Positions 17,645 through 26,482 of a stretch of DNA of 64,000 nt are shown here, in pieces (the first letter of the stretch is position 1; each line of letters starts with the position of its first letter). The translations under genes were made by a program, and so were the position numbers. The notes beneath the pieces are model-generated. The model saw nothing but the letters and a program-made list of their open reading frames with translations, did no database searches and had not been told where the DNA came from. Origin of the DNA: JALOAD01 sp023228995 [NCBI: Candidatus Muiribacterium halophilum] (GTDB taxonomy: Bacteria; Muiribacteriota; Muiribacteriia; Muiribacteriales); contig JALOAD010000012.1 in NCBI GenBank assembly GCA_023228995.1, positions 1-64,000 on the forward strand, in the 5' to 3' direction.

Positions 17645-17720
17645 GGCGACATAGCCAAGCTGGTAAGGCAGAGGACTGCAAATCCTCTATTCCCCGGTTC
17701 AAGTCCGGGTGTCGCCTCCA
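17645..17720 (+). tRNA. tRNA-Cys (anticodon GCA)
   Basis: A complete cloverleaf: acceptor GGCGACA with TGTCGCC, anticodon loop CTGCAAA between GAGGA and TCCTC, discriminator T, encoded CCA. It ends only 6 nt before the ATG of the downstream DUF512 gene, so tRNA 3' processing would define the mRNA 5' end. Confidence 0.97.
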
Positions 17721-17726
17721 GAATTC

Positions 17727-18788
17727 ATGAAAAATTACCTAGACCTTGATAAAATAAAAACATGCAGAAACAAATGTATATTCTGCTTTATAGACCAATT
17801 GCCTAAAGGACTTAGAGAATCTCTTTATTTAAAAGACGAAGATTTTAGGTATTCTTATATATATGGTAATTTTGTCACTCTTACTTCAACCAATCAAGAA
17901 GATCTTAATTATATTGCTAAAATGAATATGTCTCCTCTTTATGTATCTGTTCATACTATGAATGGAAAACTTAGAGAAAAAATGCTTTCTAATAAATTTG
18001 CGAAAGATATTGAAGAAAAAATAAGTTTTCTTGTAAAAAATGAAATATCTATTCATGCTCAGATTGTATTATGTCCTGGCTGGAATGATAGAGAAGAACT
18101 TTCATATTCACTCGAAAGACTATATAAATACACTCCTTATATTGATAGCGTGGGTATTGTACCTTTCGGTGCTACTTGTCATCGTAAAGGTCTTGTTGAT
18201 ATAAAACTTGTTGAAAAAGAACTTGCAGAAGATACTTTTGAAAGAGTTAGAAAATTTCAGAAAATAGCTCAAAAGGATTATGGTGTTAATTGGGTTTATA
18301 TGGCTGACGAATTTTTTCTTAAAGCAGGAAAACCAATTCCGCCACAATATTATTACGATAATTTTCCTCAAATAGAAAATGGTATAGGATTATCAAGAAA
18401 GTTTTTGGATTCATTTAAAAGATCTTTTAAAAAAAATAATATTGATATTAACAAAAATGCATATATAATATGTTCTCAGTCTTCTGAGAAGATATTAAGT
18501 GAAATTATACAAAAATATTGTTTAAATATTAATATAATTGTTGTAAAAAACAGATTTTTTGGTGAGACGGTTACGGTTACAGGTCTTCTCACAGCTGAAG
18601 ATATATTGCGGACAATAAAGGGATTAGAAAAAAATATACCTATTATAATTCCTGATATTATTTTTAACAATGATAATCTTACTTTAGATGGTATTAAAAG
18701 GAAAAAATTTGAAAAAACAGATGAGAGAATAAAGGTAATAGGTTCTAAAGGAAGCAGTTTAGCTAAATTCCTTAAAAGACAGCCTTAG
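17727..18788 (+). CDS. DUF512 radical SAM protein lacking the PDZ domain
   Basis: Belongs to the DUF512 family (radical SAM core plus C-terminal DUF512 domain), whose biochemical role is unknown. The [4Fe-4S] ligands are in CRNKCIFCFIDQLPKG (residues 13-28). FRYSYIYGNFVTLT and PLYVSVHTMN are family segments, and the C-terminal half matches the DUF512 domain. Typical members have about 80 extra N-terminal residues forming a PDZ-like domain; here the ATG at 17727 is 6 nt after tRNA-Cys, so the 354-aa protein begins directly before the radical SAM core. A GTG at 17709 inside the tRNA would add only six residues. No ribosome binding site is visible. der follows 17 bp downstream. Confidence 0.85.
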   Translation: MKNYLDLDKIKTCRNKCIFCFIDQLPKGLRESLYLKDEDFRYSYIYGNFVTLTSTNQEDLNYIAKMNMSPLYVSVHTMNGKLREKMLSNKFAKDIEEKISFLVKNEISIHAQIVLCPGWNDREELSYSLERLYKYTPYIDSVGIVPFGATCHRKGLVDIKLVEKELAEDTFERVRKFQKIAQKDYGVNWVYMADEFFLKAGKPIPPQYYYDNFPQIENGIGLSRKFLDSFKRSFKKNNIDINKNAYIICSQSSEKILSEIIQKYCLNINIIVVKNRFFGETVTVTGLLTAEDILRTIKGLEKNIPIIIPDIIFNNDNLTLDGIKRKKFEKTDERIKVIGSKGSSLAKFLKRQP

Positions 18789-18805
18789 TTTTACAGGAGA
18801 GAAAC

Positions 18806-20080
18806 ATGGAAAAAGTGCTATTGTATGGAAGAACAAATGTTGGTAAATCGACATTGTTTAATAAATTGACTGGACATAATAAAGCTATTGTTGAGGAAGA
18901 ACCAGGTGTTACAAGAGATCTTAATAAATCTGTTGTTGAATGGTGTGGTAATAAATTTGTACTTATTGATAGTGGTGGTATGGATTTTTATGCAAAAGAT
19001 TATTTTTCAAAAAGTATAATAGAATTGAATACATCTATTCTTGATGAAGTTTCTCTTGTGCTTTTTATTGTTGATTATAAATCTGGTATAACACCATTTG
19101 ATCATGAATTGGGAATTTATTTGAGAAAATACAATAATAAGGTAGTTGTTGTAGTTAATAAAAATGATAATATTGATACTGATAATGAAAATGAATTTTA
19201 TGCACTTGGTTTTGATAATGTTATTTCAGTTTCTGCTATACATGGTAAAAATAGTGGAGATCTTCTTGATATTATTGTTGAAAATCTTGAAAATACAAAA
19301 AACATAAATATTGAAGAAAATAGAAGAATAATTATTGTTGGAAAACCTAATGTGGGTAAATCTACTTTGTTTAATTCACTTGCTGGTTCACAGAGAACTA
19401 TGGTCACTCCAATAGCTGGGACTACAAGAGATTTTATAGAAGAAGAGATTGTGCTTGGAGAAAGTACATATACTTTTATTGATACTGCGGGATTGAGGAG
19501 AAAACGAAGTATTTATGAAAAAGTTGAAAAGCATAGTGTATATAGAACTGTAAAAGCTATTGAAAAAGCTGATTTATGTCTTTTTGTTATAGATTCAGAA
19601 GATGAAATATCATTTCAAGAAACAAAAATTGCAGGACTTATAAAAGAAGCTGGTAAAGCAGTTATAATAATTTTTAATAAATGGGATGAAGTTACAAATA
19701 AAGATGCTAGGTTAAAACAGCTTCAGCAGATTGTAAAAGAAAAACTTTATTTTATTGATTATGCACCTATTGTTTCTATTTCAGCAAAAACTGGTTTAAG
19801 AGTCCATAAAATTCAGGAATCTATAGAAAAAGTATTTGATATATATTATAGACAAATACCAGATAGAATTCTTAATGATAATATTCTTCCTGAATTAAAA
19901 ATAAAATTTCCAGAAATTAAATTTATTAAACAGGTTAAGACAGCTCCTCCAGGCTTTCTTGTATTTTCTTCTAAAAAACTACATTTTTCAAGGAAAAGAT
20001 TTATTGAGAATGTATTGAGAGAAAATATAGATTTTTCTGGTACTCCTATTAAGATGATATATAGGGAGCCTGAAAAATGA
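18806..20080 (+). CDS. der: Ribosome assembly GTPase Der (EngA)
   Basis: Double-GTPase needed for 50S subunit maturation. The 424-aa product has two tandem G domains and a C-terminal KH-like domain. The first contains GRTNVGKSTLFNKL, DSGG and NKND; the second, GKPNVGKSTLFNSL, DTAGLRRK and NKWD. CAGGAGAG precedes the ATG. It overlaps plsY by 4 bp (ATGA). Confidence 0.97.
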   Translation: MEKVLLYGRTNVGKSTLFNKLTGHNKAIVEEEPGVTRDLNKSVVEWCGNKFVLIDSGGMDFYAKDYFSKSIIELNTSILDEVSLVLFIVDYKSGITPFDHELGIYLRKYNNKVVVVVNKNDNIDTDNENEFYALGFDNVISVSAIHGKNSGDLLDIIVENLENTKNINIEENRRIIIVGKPNVGKSTLFNSLAGSQRTMVTPIAGTTRDFIEEEIVLGESTYTFIDTAGLRRKRSIYEKVEKHSVYRTVKAIEKADLCLFVIDSEDEISFQETKIAGLIKEAGKAVIIIFNKWDEVTNKDARLKQLQQIVKEKLYFIDYAPIVSISAKTGLRVHKIQESIEKVFDIYYRQIPDRILNDNILPELKIKFPEIKFIKQVKTAPPGFLVFSSKKLHFSRKRFIENVLRENIDFSGTPIKMIYREPEK

Positions 20081-20682
20081 GTTTTTTTTTTATTAATATT
20101 GTTTTAAGTTATTTTATTGGAGCAATTCCGTTTGCATATATAATTTTTAGATTTTTTGGTAAAGGTGATATAAGAAAGGTAGGTTCAGGTAATTCTGGTG
20201 CTACTAATGTTACTAGGTTACTTGGTATAAAATTTGGTGTATTAGTATTTTTACTTGATTTTTTTAAAGGATATTTTGGAGTTGTATTTTCAGAAAAATT
20301 TTTAAAAAATTATAATATGCCTTATCCTATTGTATTTTTTTATATTTCTATAGCATTTATTCTTATAGGTCATATATATTCAGTTTTTTTAAAATTCAAA
20401 GGTGGGAAAGGTGCAGCTTCTGGTATAGGAATAATCTTTGCACTTTCTTTATATTCAGGCATAAGTGTATTTATATTATGGGGTATTATTTTTTATTTTT
20501 CAAAAATTGTTGCTTTATCAACGATAATAGCTTCGATGTCATTGCCGTTTTTTATACTTTATTTTGAAAAAACACAACATTTGCTTGTTTTTAGTATTTT
20601 AGCCTCTTTATTTGTAGTTTTTAAACATAAATCAAATATTATTAGAATGATTAGAAAAGAAGAAAATAGTTTTAGGAGATGA
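20077..20682 (+). CDS. plsY: Acyl-phosphate:glycerol-3-phosphate acyltransferase PlsY
   Basis: Membrane enzyme that adds the first acyl chain to glycerol-3-phosphate, starting phospholipid synthesis. The 201-aa protein has about five membrane helices and the three PlsY motifs: GSGNSGATNV, the K..FKGGKGAA segment, and the C-terminal KHKSNI.R stretch. The next gene makes its substrate glycerol-3-phosphate, so the pair forms a short pathway unit. Confidence 0.95.
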   Translation: MSFFFINIVLSYFIGAIPFAYIIFRFFGKGDIRKVGSGNSGATNVTRLLGIKFGVLVFLLDFFKGYFGVVFSEKFLKNYNMPYPIVFFYISIAFILIGHIYSVFLKFKGGKGAASGIGIIFALSLYSGISVFILWGIIFYFSKIVALSTIIASMSLPFFILYFEKTQHLLVFSILASLFVVFKHKSNIIRMIRKEENSFRR

Positions 20683-20684
20683 AA

Positions 20685-21677
20685 ATGAATATTTTGGTAA
20701 TAGGTGCTGGAGCATGGGGAACTACTATAGCGAATTTACTTTCAGAAAAATCTGAAAACAATGTTAAGTTATGGTGTTATGAAAAAGAACTTAGTAATCA
20801 TATAAATGAACATAATGAAAATATTTTTTATATGAAAGGTAAAAGTTTAAATAAAAATTTAAAAGCAGTAAATGATCTTTCAATATCTTCTAGTCAAGAT
20901 CTTATAGTTGTTGCAGTTCCATCATCTTTTTTTATTGCAACTATGAATGAATTAAAAAAATATGTAAAAAAAAGTGATTTTTTAATATTGACTAAAGGTT
21001 TTGAGCTTTCAACCGGAAGGCTTTTATCTGATATAATGCAGGAAAAATTTGTAGAATCTACTATTTCAGTATTGTCTGGACCTAATCTTGCTACAGAAAT
21101 AGCCAATAAAAAGCCTGCATCAGCAGTAATTGCTTCTGAAAATAAAGAATTTAGAGAAAAAATGCAAAGTGTTTTCTTTAGAGATTATTTTAGAATTTAT
21201 GTAAGCGATGATGTTATTGGTGTGCAGATTGGTGGTGCATTTAAAAATATTATTGCAATAGGTGCAGGTATATCAGATGCTCTTGGTTTTGGAGTAAATA
21301 CAAAAGCTGCTTATTTAACGCGTGGTATTATGGAAATGACTAGATTTGGTATTGAGTTAGGTGCAAAACCTTATACTTTTTCAGGTTTAACAGGAGTTGG
21401 TGATCTTATTGCTACAGCAAATTCGCCTTTAAGTAGAAATTATTCTTTTGGAAATGAAATTGTTAATTCCAATAAAGACCCGAAGATTTTATTTAATACA
21501 CAAAAAAAAGCTATAGAAGGTGTTTTAGCTTGCAAAGCAGTTTATGAAAAGAGTAAAAAATTAAATATTGAAGTTCCAATAACTGAAATGGTTTATAGAA
21601 TAATTTATGAAAGTTTTAATCCTTTAGAAGCTGTTAATGAACTTATGCATAGAGAACCGAAAGCTGAGATATATTAA
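20685..21677 (+). CDS. gpsA: Glycerol-3-phosphate dehydrogenase [NAD(P)+]
   Basis: Reduces dihydroxyacetone phosphate to sn-glycerol-3-phosphate for phospholipids. The Rossmann start NILVIGAGAWGTTIA, SGPNLATEIA, the catalytic-Lys region GGAFKNIIAIGAGISD and the C-terminal domain with TGVGDLIATANSPLSRNY are all present in about 331 aa. I use the second ATG, 6 nt after AGGAG; an in-frame ATG two codons earlier (20679) abuts the ribosome binding site. AGGAG lies inside the plsY 3' end. Confidence 0.96.
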   Translation: MNILVIGAGAWGTTIANLLSEKSENNVKLWCYEKELSNHINEHNENIFYMKGKSLNKNLKAVNDLSISSSQDLIVVAVPSSFFIATMNELKKYVKKSDFLILTKGFELSTGRLLSDIMQEKFVESTISVLSGPNLATEIANKKPASAVIASENKEFREKMQSVFFRDYFRIYVSDDVIGVQIGGAFKNIIAIGAGISDALGFGVNTKAAYLTRGIMEMTRFGIELGAKPYTFSGLTGVGDLIATANSPLSRNYSFGNEIVNSNKDPKILFNTQKKAIEGVLACKAVYEKSKKLNIEVPITEMVYRIIYESFNPLEAVNELMHREPKAEIY

Positions 21678-22954
21678 TGAAAAAATTCATATTAATAATT
21701 TTAATTTTAATATTTGGAATATTTTATTATTTAACACCATATAAAATGGTTTTTTTAGAACAAAAACAAGTATTTTATTCTATAGATTCAATTAGAAGTT
21801 CTATTGAGATTTATAATTTATCTTTAGAAAAAACAATGCTTACCTTAGAATCAGAAGAAACAAATAATGTATTTGAAGTTAAAAATCTTAGTTTTCTTGA
21901 TTATAGATTTAATATTCAAAAGATAATGAATAGTATTTCTTTTAAAATTGTAGCTGTAAAATCTGTTTTTGGTATATATACCAACATTCCATACATAATT
22001 ACATATAATAAAGAACTTTTTAATTCTAATATTAATAATATTTCAGATAAGATTAGTAAAGAATATGTTTCAGATATTGTTATTAAAGAAAAAGAATTTT
22101 ATAGATATAAAAAAGGTCAAAAAGGAATAAGAGTTTTAAAAGAAGAATTTGCTAGAAAAATTATAAATAGTTTAGAAAAAAAAGAATTTACAATAAAAAT
22201 TCCTGTTGAATTTTATGAAAATGCTAAATTAGAAAATTTAGAAATAAAAATACCAGATGTTATTATATCTGAATTTTATACTGAATTTGATTTTTCAAAT
22301 AAAGCTAGAGTTGAAAATCTAAAAGTTGCTTCAAATGCTATTGATAATATTATAATAAAATCTGGACAAAAATTCTCTTTTAATGATTTTGTTGGAGAAA
22401 GAACTTATAAAAAAGGTTATAAAGATGCAGGAGTTGTTGTAAATGGTAATATAGTTGATGGTATTGCAGGTGGAATATGTCAGGTTACTTCAACTTTGTA
22501 TAATAGTGCTTTGCTTTCAGGTATTGAAATTGTAAGAAGGTATCCGCATTCTATTTATGATCCTCAATGGGCATACACAAAAAGAGGACTTGATTCTGCG
22601 GTAGCTTATCCTTATAAGGATATTATAATAAAAAACAATAGAAATGATAATATAATGATTGATATTGAATTTATAGAAAACAGATTATATTGTTTTATTT
22701 ATGCACATACAAAAAATGATTTTGATGTTGAATTGGTTACAGGTAAACCTCACTTTATAAAATTTTCCACAAAGACAATATATTCCGATAAGTTGAATAA
22801 GGGAAATAAAGAAATAGTAAATCCTGGAATTGAAGGTTCAATAATTGAATCTTATAGGCTTTTTAAGTATAAGGATGGGCGGGAAAAAAAAGAATTTCTC
22901 GCTCGTGATACTTACAAAAAAGTTGACAGGATTGAAATGATAGGAACTAATTAA
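21677..22954 (+). CDS. VanW family membrane-anchored protein
   Basis: 425 aa with an N-terminal signal anchor (about residues 2-20), a long poorly conserved extracytoplasmic region, then a clear VanW domain: FSFNDFVGERTYKKGYKDAG, GGICQVTSTLYNSALLSG, and RRYPHSIYDPQWAYTKRGLD. VanW proteins are common in Gram-positive and deep lineages; the name comes from an accessory gene of vancomycin clusters, but no biochemical function is established and no resistance genes are nearby. It overlaps the gpsA stop by 1 bp. Confidence 0.9.
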   Translation: MKKFILIILILIFGIFYYLTPYKMVFLEQKQVFYSIDSIRSSIEIYNLSLEKTMLTLESEETNNVFEVKNLSFLDYRFNIQKIMNSISFKIVAVKSVFGIYTNIPYIITYNKELFNSNINNISDKISKEYVSDIVIKEKEFYRYKKGQKGIRVLKEEFARKIINSLEKKEFTIKIPVEFYENAKLENLEIKIPDVIISEFYTEFDFSNKARVENLKVASNAIDNIIIKSGQKFSFNDFVGERTYKKGYKDAGVVVNGNIVDGIAGGICQVTSTLYNSALLSGIEIVRRYPHSIYDPQWAYTKRGLDSAVAYPYKDIIIKNNRNDNIMIDIEFIENRLYCFIYAHTKNDFDVELVTGKPHFIKFSTKTIYSDKLNKGNKEIVNPGIEGSIIESYRLFKYKDGREKKEFLARDTYKKVDRIEMIGTN

Positions 22955-22969
22955 GAGGGGGGAAACAAC

Positions 22970-24286
22970 ATGAAAAAAAGTATCTTTATTCTGATTCTGA
23001 TTGCTGTTGTACTAATATCAGGAGCGGCAGAAATGGAGTATTATTTTGATAAATCTATTGGTAAAAAAGGAAAATCTACCGGTGAATTTGATTATCCTGT
23101 AAGTGTTACAAGAGATAGTTATGGTAATATTTTTGTTACTGACTGGAAAAACTCAAGAGTTCAGAAATTTTCTGAATCTGGAGATTTTATTCTTGAATTT
23201 GGAAATAGTCAAGCTCCTAAATTAAATTTACCTATTGGTATTGCTTTAGATAATAGCAATAATGTATATGTAGCAGATTATGGTAATCATAGAATAATAA
23301 AATACGATGAAAATGGGAATCTTCTTATTGCAGCTGGTAAAAAAGGTAAAGAATCTGGAGAATTTAGAGCACCAAGAGGTATATGGTATGATGTTGTAAA
23401 AGAAAGATTATTTGTTGCAGATTATGATAATTATAGAATACAGATATTAGATCAAGATCTTAAAGTTTTGTCTGAAATTGATTGTAAAGATCCTGATAAT
23501 AATAAAAGATATCCTCCAAGATCTGTAGCTGTTGATTATGACGGAAATGTTTATGCTGTTATGTCTTCTTATAATGTTATTTGGAAATTTAATACAGAAG
23601 GTAAATTAGTTAGAAAATTTGGTTCTAAAGGTAATAAACCTGGAGAATTTGATAATCCAAGATATATAGCGGTTGATAGTTTAAATAATATTTATATATC
23701 TGATTATAACAATGATAGAATACAGATATTTAATACTGATGGAGTATGTAAAGGATATTTTGGTGAAAAAGGTAGTGGTCTTGGTCATTTTAATAAGCCT
23801 GAAGGAATATTTATTGATAAAGAGGCTAGAATTTTAATAGTTGATGCAGAAAACCACAGAATACAAGTTTTTAACTCAACCGATATATTTAAATACAGAA
23901 CACTTGCAAGATATTATACAAGAATTAACGATATTGAAATGGCAAATACATATTATAATAAAATATATGAAATAGATCCTTTAGATATTGTTGCAAAAAA
24001 AATTGTTATTGATAATCTTATTGTTAAGTTAAAAACAGCGGTAGATGATGTGAAAATAGAAGAAATTGCTAGACAAATACTTGCAATAGATTCAAAAGAA
24101 ATTGAATCAAGAAAAATGCTTGATAAATTAGAAGAAAAAAGGTTAAAATTAGAGAATAAGAAAAAAATAAGATTAATTATTGTTTTACTAATAATTCTCA
24201 TTGTTGTAGTAATACTTATACTTGTTTTAAAACCTCAAAAAGGTAAAAAATTCAGTGATAAGAATATCAAAATAATAATATGGTAA
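22970..24286 (+). CDS. Exported NHL-repeat protein with C-terminal membrane helix
   Basis: 438 aa. A signal peptide (about residues 1-20) is followed by at least five NHL repeats (for example GEFDYPVSVTRDSYGNIFVTD and GEFDNPRYIAVDSLNNIYISD), expected to fold as a beta-propeller. A TPR-like helical pair (YYTRINDIEMANTYYNKIYEIDP), a charged helix and one strong transmembrane helix (about 404-423) complete it. The propeller would face the periplasm. The Cys-free repeats and the terminal helix suggest a scaffold rather than an enzyme. GAGGGGGG precedes the ATG. A related NHL protein lies at 58818. Function unknown. Confidence 0.85.
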   Translation: MKKSIFILILIAVVLISGAAEMEYYFDKSIGKKGKSTGEFDYPVSVTRDSYGNIFVTDWKNSRVQKFSESGDFILEFGNSQAPKLNLPIGIALDNSNNVYVADYGNHRIIKYDENGNLLIAAGKKGKESGEFRAPRGIWYDVVKERLFVADYDNYRIQILDQDLKVLSEIDCKDPDNNKRYPPRSVAVDYDGNVYAVMSSYNVIWKFNTEGKLVRKFGSKGNKPGEFDNPRYIAVDSLNNIYISDYNNDRIQIFNTDGVCKGYFGEKGSGLGHFNKPEGIFIDKEARILIVDAENHRIQVFNSTDIFKYRTLARYYTRINDIEMANTYYNKIYEIDPLDIVAKKIVIDNLIVKLKTAVDDVKIEEIARQILAIDSKEIESRKMLDKLEEKRLKLENKKKIRLIIVLLIILIVVVILILVLKPQKGKKFSDKNIKIIIW

Positions 24287-24295
24287 AGAGGAATA

Positions 24296-24760
24296 ATGAT
24301 AAAGTTTGAAAGTGTAAATAGTTTTATCTTTCCGGCACAGAAACCTTATATTACGATTCTTTTTAAAATAGTTGAAGATATTGGGAATGCTATGAAAAAA
24401 GTTAATAGTGTGAATCAAAAACTTTTGGGAAATGATATTGATTTTGGAGTTTTTTTTGGCTTTGGAATTACAGTAGCAATAGATGAAGCTTTAAAAAATG
24501 CTATAGAACATGGAAATAAAAATGATGCTATGAAAAAAGTTACTTTTTCTTATACAGTTAGCAATGAAGTACTTACTGTAAATGTCAAGGATGAGGGTAA
24601 TGGATTTGATTATAATAATTTGCCAGAAGTTGTGGTTGATGAAGAATCTGGAAGAGGACTTTTGCTTATAAAAAACTTTATGGATGATGTATCTTTTAAT
24701 GAAAAAGGAAATGAGATAACAATGAGAAAATACAGAAACAAAGGTGATAAAAATGCTTGA
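24296..24760 (+). CDS. RsbW-like anti-sigma factor / serine kinase
   Basis: 154-aa GHKL-type ATPase domain of the HATPase_c_2 (RsbW/SpoIIAB) kind. The N box reads AIDEALKNAIEHGN, the G1 box DEGNGFDYNNLP and the G2 region GRGLLLIKNFMD. In known systems such kinases bind a sigma factor or other output and phosphorylate a STAS partner. The next gene is exactly such a partner and overlaps by 8 bp. No sigma factor or phosphatase gene is adjacent, so the target is unknown. Confidence 0.88.
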   Translation: MIKFESVNSFIFPAQKPYITILFKIVEDIGNAMKKVNSVNQKLLGNDIDFGVFFGFGITVAIDEALKNAIEHGNKNDAMKKVTFSYTVSNEVLTVNVKDEGNGFDYNNLPEVVVDEESGRGLLLIKNFMDDVSFNEKGNEITMRKYRNKGDKNA

Positions 24761-25088
24761 AATAATCAAAAATAATATAAATGAAAACCTTGTATTTATT
24801 AAATTGAATGGAAAACTTATTTATGATACAGAAGAAGATGTAAATCTTACTTTTGAGAGCATTATAGCAAATTCCAAAGATACAATATTAGATGTTTCAG
24901 AGTTGAATTATGTAAATTCATCTGGATTAGGGATTTTTATAAATTTTTTAAAAAGCATGAAAAGTATTGGAAGAAGATTAATAATTTTAAATCCATCAAT
25001 TGAAGTAAAGACACTTTTTGAAATAACAAGCCTTGATAAAATGTTTGATATAGTTAATACAATAGATGAAGCTAAGGAGAAACTCTAA
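24753..25088 (+). CDS. STAS-domain anti-anti-sigma factor antagonist
   Basis: About 111 aa forming one STAS domain. LDVSELNYVNSSGLGIFINF contains the usual phosphorylatable serine pair, and it is followed by GRRLIILNPSIEVKTLFEITSLDKMF, typical of SpoIIAA/RsbV. I take the ATG at 24753, 8 nt after AAAGGTG; an upstream GTG at 24744 is less likely. It would release the target of the upstream kinase when unphosphorylated. Its 3' end overlaps the convergent pseudopilin by 17 bp. Confidence 0.88.
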   Translation: MLEIIKNNINENLVFIKLNGKLIYDTEEDVNLTFESIIANSKDTILDVSELNYVNSSGLGIFINFLKSMKSIGRRLIILNPSIEVKTLFEITSLDKMFDIVNTIDEAKEKL

Positions 25089-26130
25089 GTTTTTCACTTC
25101 TTGTTATATTATCTTTAATTTTTTTAAAACTACGATCAGGACCAGCTGATAAAATAGATATTTCAATATCTCCAGTAAATGGGAAGAAATAAAAATTTTT
25201 CATTACAGGCGGTTGAATAAGACCGGCGGAATTTTTAGATCTGGAATTTAATCTCATTTCAATTTTAAGACTTTCAACATCTAATATAACTTTTCTTGTG
25301 GATGTTTCTTGAAAAACTATTCCAAGATAAAGATTATATCTTTCAACATCATTTAATATATTAGTGTTTTCTGTATATAGACTGTTATATTTGCTTTTCA
25401 TATAATCCTTTGCAGGAATTCCTAATGTGTTTTTTTGTATGCCTGTATTAGCTAAATTAATTGTAGCAAATCTTTTTTTTGCAATGTCTCCACCATAATC
25501 CATAATTCCACTTTCAGCACTTATATAAAGATCTCTAACTTTAAAAATCAAATCTTCTGGTAATGGTACAAATTTTTCTGCATAATAGAGTTTATATTTG
25601 AAATCTATAGTAAGATCTCCAGGATTTGCAAGAGATAATTGTTCAAATTTTGAATTATCAAAAGATGCAAATTTTTCTCTTGAAAGAGAGCTAAATTTTA
25701 ACAATTTTATATTTGAAGGATTTTTTGAAAAATCTATTGTAAAAGGATCAGGAAGTGTTCCACTTATAATATTTATTGAATAAGGAGTTCCCCATGGGTC
25801 GGTTGGAAGGTAAATATTTCTTTCTTTAGATAAATATGAAAGAAAAGTAGTATTTGGAAGTGGTGTATAGTTTATTGTTGATTTTGATGAATACTCGAGA
25901 GGAAATACAGATTTTTCTAATGTTGACATTACATTAAGATCTTGTACATCTTTTAACTGAATTTTATAATATTCAGAAATATAATTTTTAATAAGTGTCA
26001 TATCTGTTGTTAGCCTTACCATACGACTTTCTTCTACTGATTTTGAAACATAAGGTATAAGAATTGTTGCTAATATTGCAATCAAAGTTATTACAATGAG
26101 AAGTTCTATTAAAGTAAAGGCTTTTTTCAT
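25072..26130 (-). CDS. Prepilin-like protein (type IV pilin/pseudopilin)
   Basis: 352 aa beginning MKKAFTLIELLIVITLIAIL: a two-lysine leader ending in Ala before Phe-Thr-Leu-Ile-Glu (prepilin peptidase cleaves before F5, with Glu at mature position 5), then the hydrophobic helix. The long C-terminal domain is unlike common major pilins and contains WGTPYS near the middle, a segment typical of the type II secretion major pseudopilin region. It is the only convincing minus-strand gene. The assembly genes are about 9 kb away at 35438-44714. No ribosome binding site precedes the ATG; see the promoter at 26138. Confidence 0.88.
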   Translation of the reverse strand: MKKAFTLIELLIVITLIAILATILIPYVSKSVEESRMVRLTTDMTLIKNYISEYYKIQLKDVQDLNVMSTLEKSVFPLEYSSKSTINYTPLPNTTFLSYLSKERNIYLPTDPWGTPYSINIISGTLPDPFTIDFSKNPSNIKLLKFSSLSREKFASFDNSKFEQLSLANPGDLTIDFKYKLYYAEKFVPLPEDLIFKVRDLYISAESGIMDYGGDIAKKRFATINLANTGIQKNTLGIPAKDYMKSKYNSLYTENTNILNDVERYNLYLGIVFQETSTRKVILDVESLKIEMRLNSRSKNSAGLIQPPVMKNFYFFPFTGDIEISILSAGPDRSFKKIKDNITRSEKLRVSP

Positions 26131-26137
26131 ATTTATT

Positions 26138-26146
26138 ATTATAACA
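26138..26146 (-). promoter_or_regulatory. Extended -10 directly before the pseudopilin start
   Basis: On the minus strand TGTTATAAT (extended -10) ends 7 nt before the ATG of the pseudopilin. Transcription would start at or next to the initiation codon, which fits the missing ribosome binding site. No -35 is evident. Confidence 0.5.
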
Positions 26147-26198
26147 TAAATGTAAAAAAAAAATTAGTTAAATAGTTAAAAGAAAGAACACTGAAGCT

Positions 26199-26256
26199 GT
26201 CATCCCGGTATAATTCTGAATTTTTGTCATCCCGGTATGATTTTGAGCCGGGATCT
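26199..26256. repeat. Interspersed GTCATCCCGG hairpin repeat, copy 2
   Basis: A half-unit (from 26199) is followed by the full palindromic unit (26226-26256), the same arrangement as at 4-60 and 54321-54378. The DNA that follows (26257-26393) is also shared with the 54.4-kb copy. Confidence 0.85.
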
Positions 26257-26313
26257 CGCTTTTGATTTTTTTCATTAAACTATCGCAAAAAAATAATAAT
26301 TCGGTATTTTAGA

Positions 26314-26427
26314 GGCTGTTGAAAAAGTCATGTTTTCTTTTTTTCAAACTTAACTTTAAAACCAAACAGCATGGTCAGGCCGACCTATGTAAGGAGAAAT
26401 TTTATACTATGTAAATTTTCAACTGTT
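26314..26427. mobile_element. Truncated MITE-like element with GGCTGTTGAAAAA end
   Basis: The left end GGCTGTTGAAAAA (26314-26326) and the next 65 bp or so, including CAGCATGGTCAGGCC, match the intact 148-bp element at 54437. After 26393 the match is lost; AATTTTCAACTGTT near 26414-26427 may be a decayed right end. It has no coding capacity. Confidence 0.65.
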
Positions 26428-26482
26428 ACCAAGATATCAATTGTTTTGAATTGTATAATTATTTAAAATATTAAAGCCATTA

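Noticed and set aside
17709-17726. GTG start of the DUF512 gene inside tRNA-Cys
   Set aside because: Would add six residues encoded by the tRNA 3' end, none of which match the family; the ATG at 17727 is preferred.
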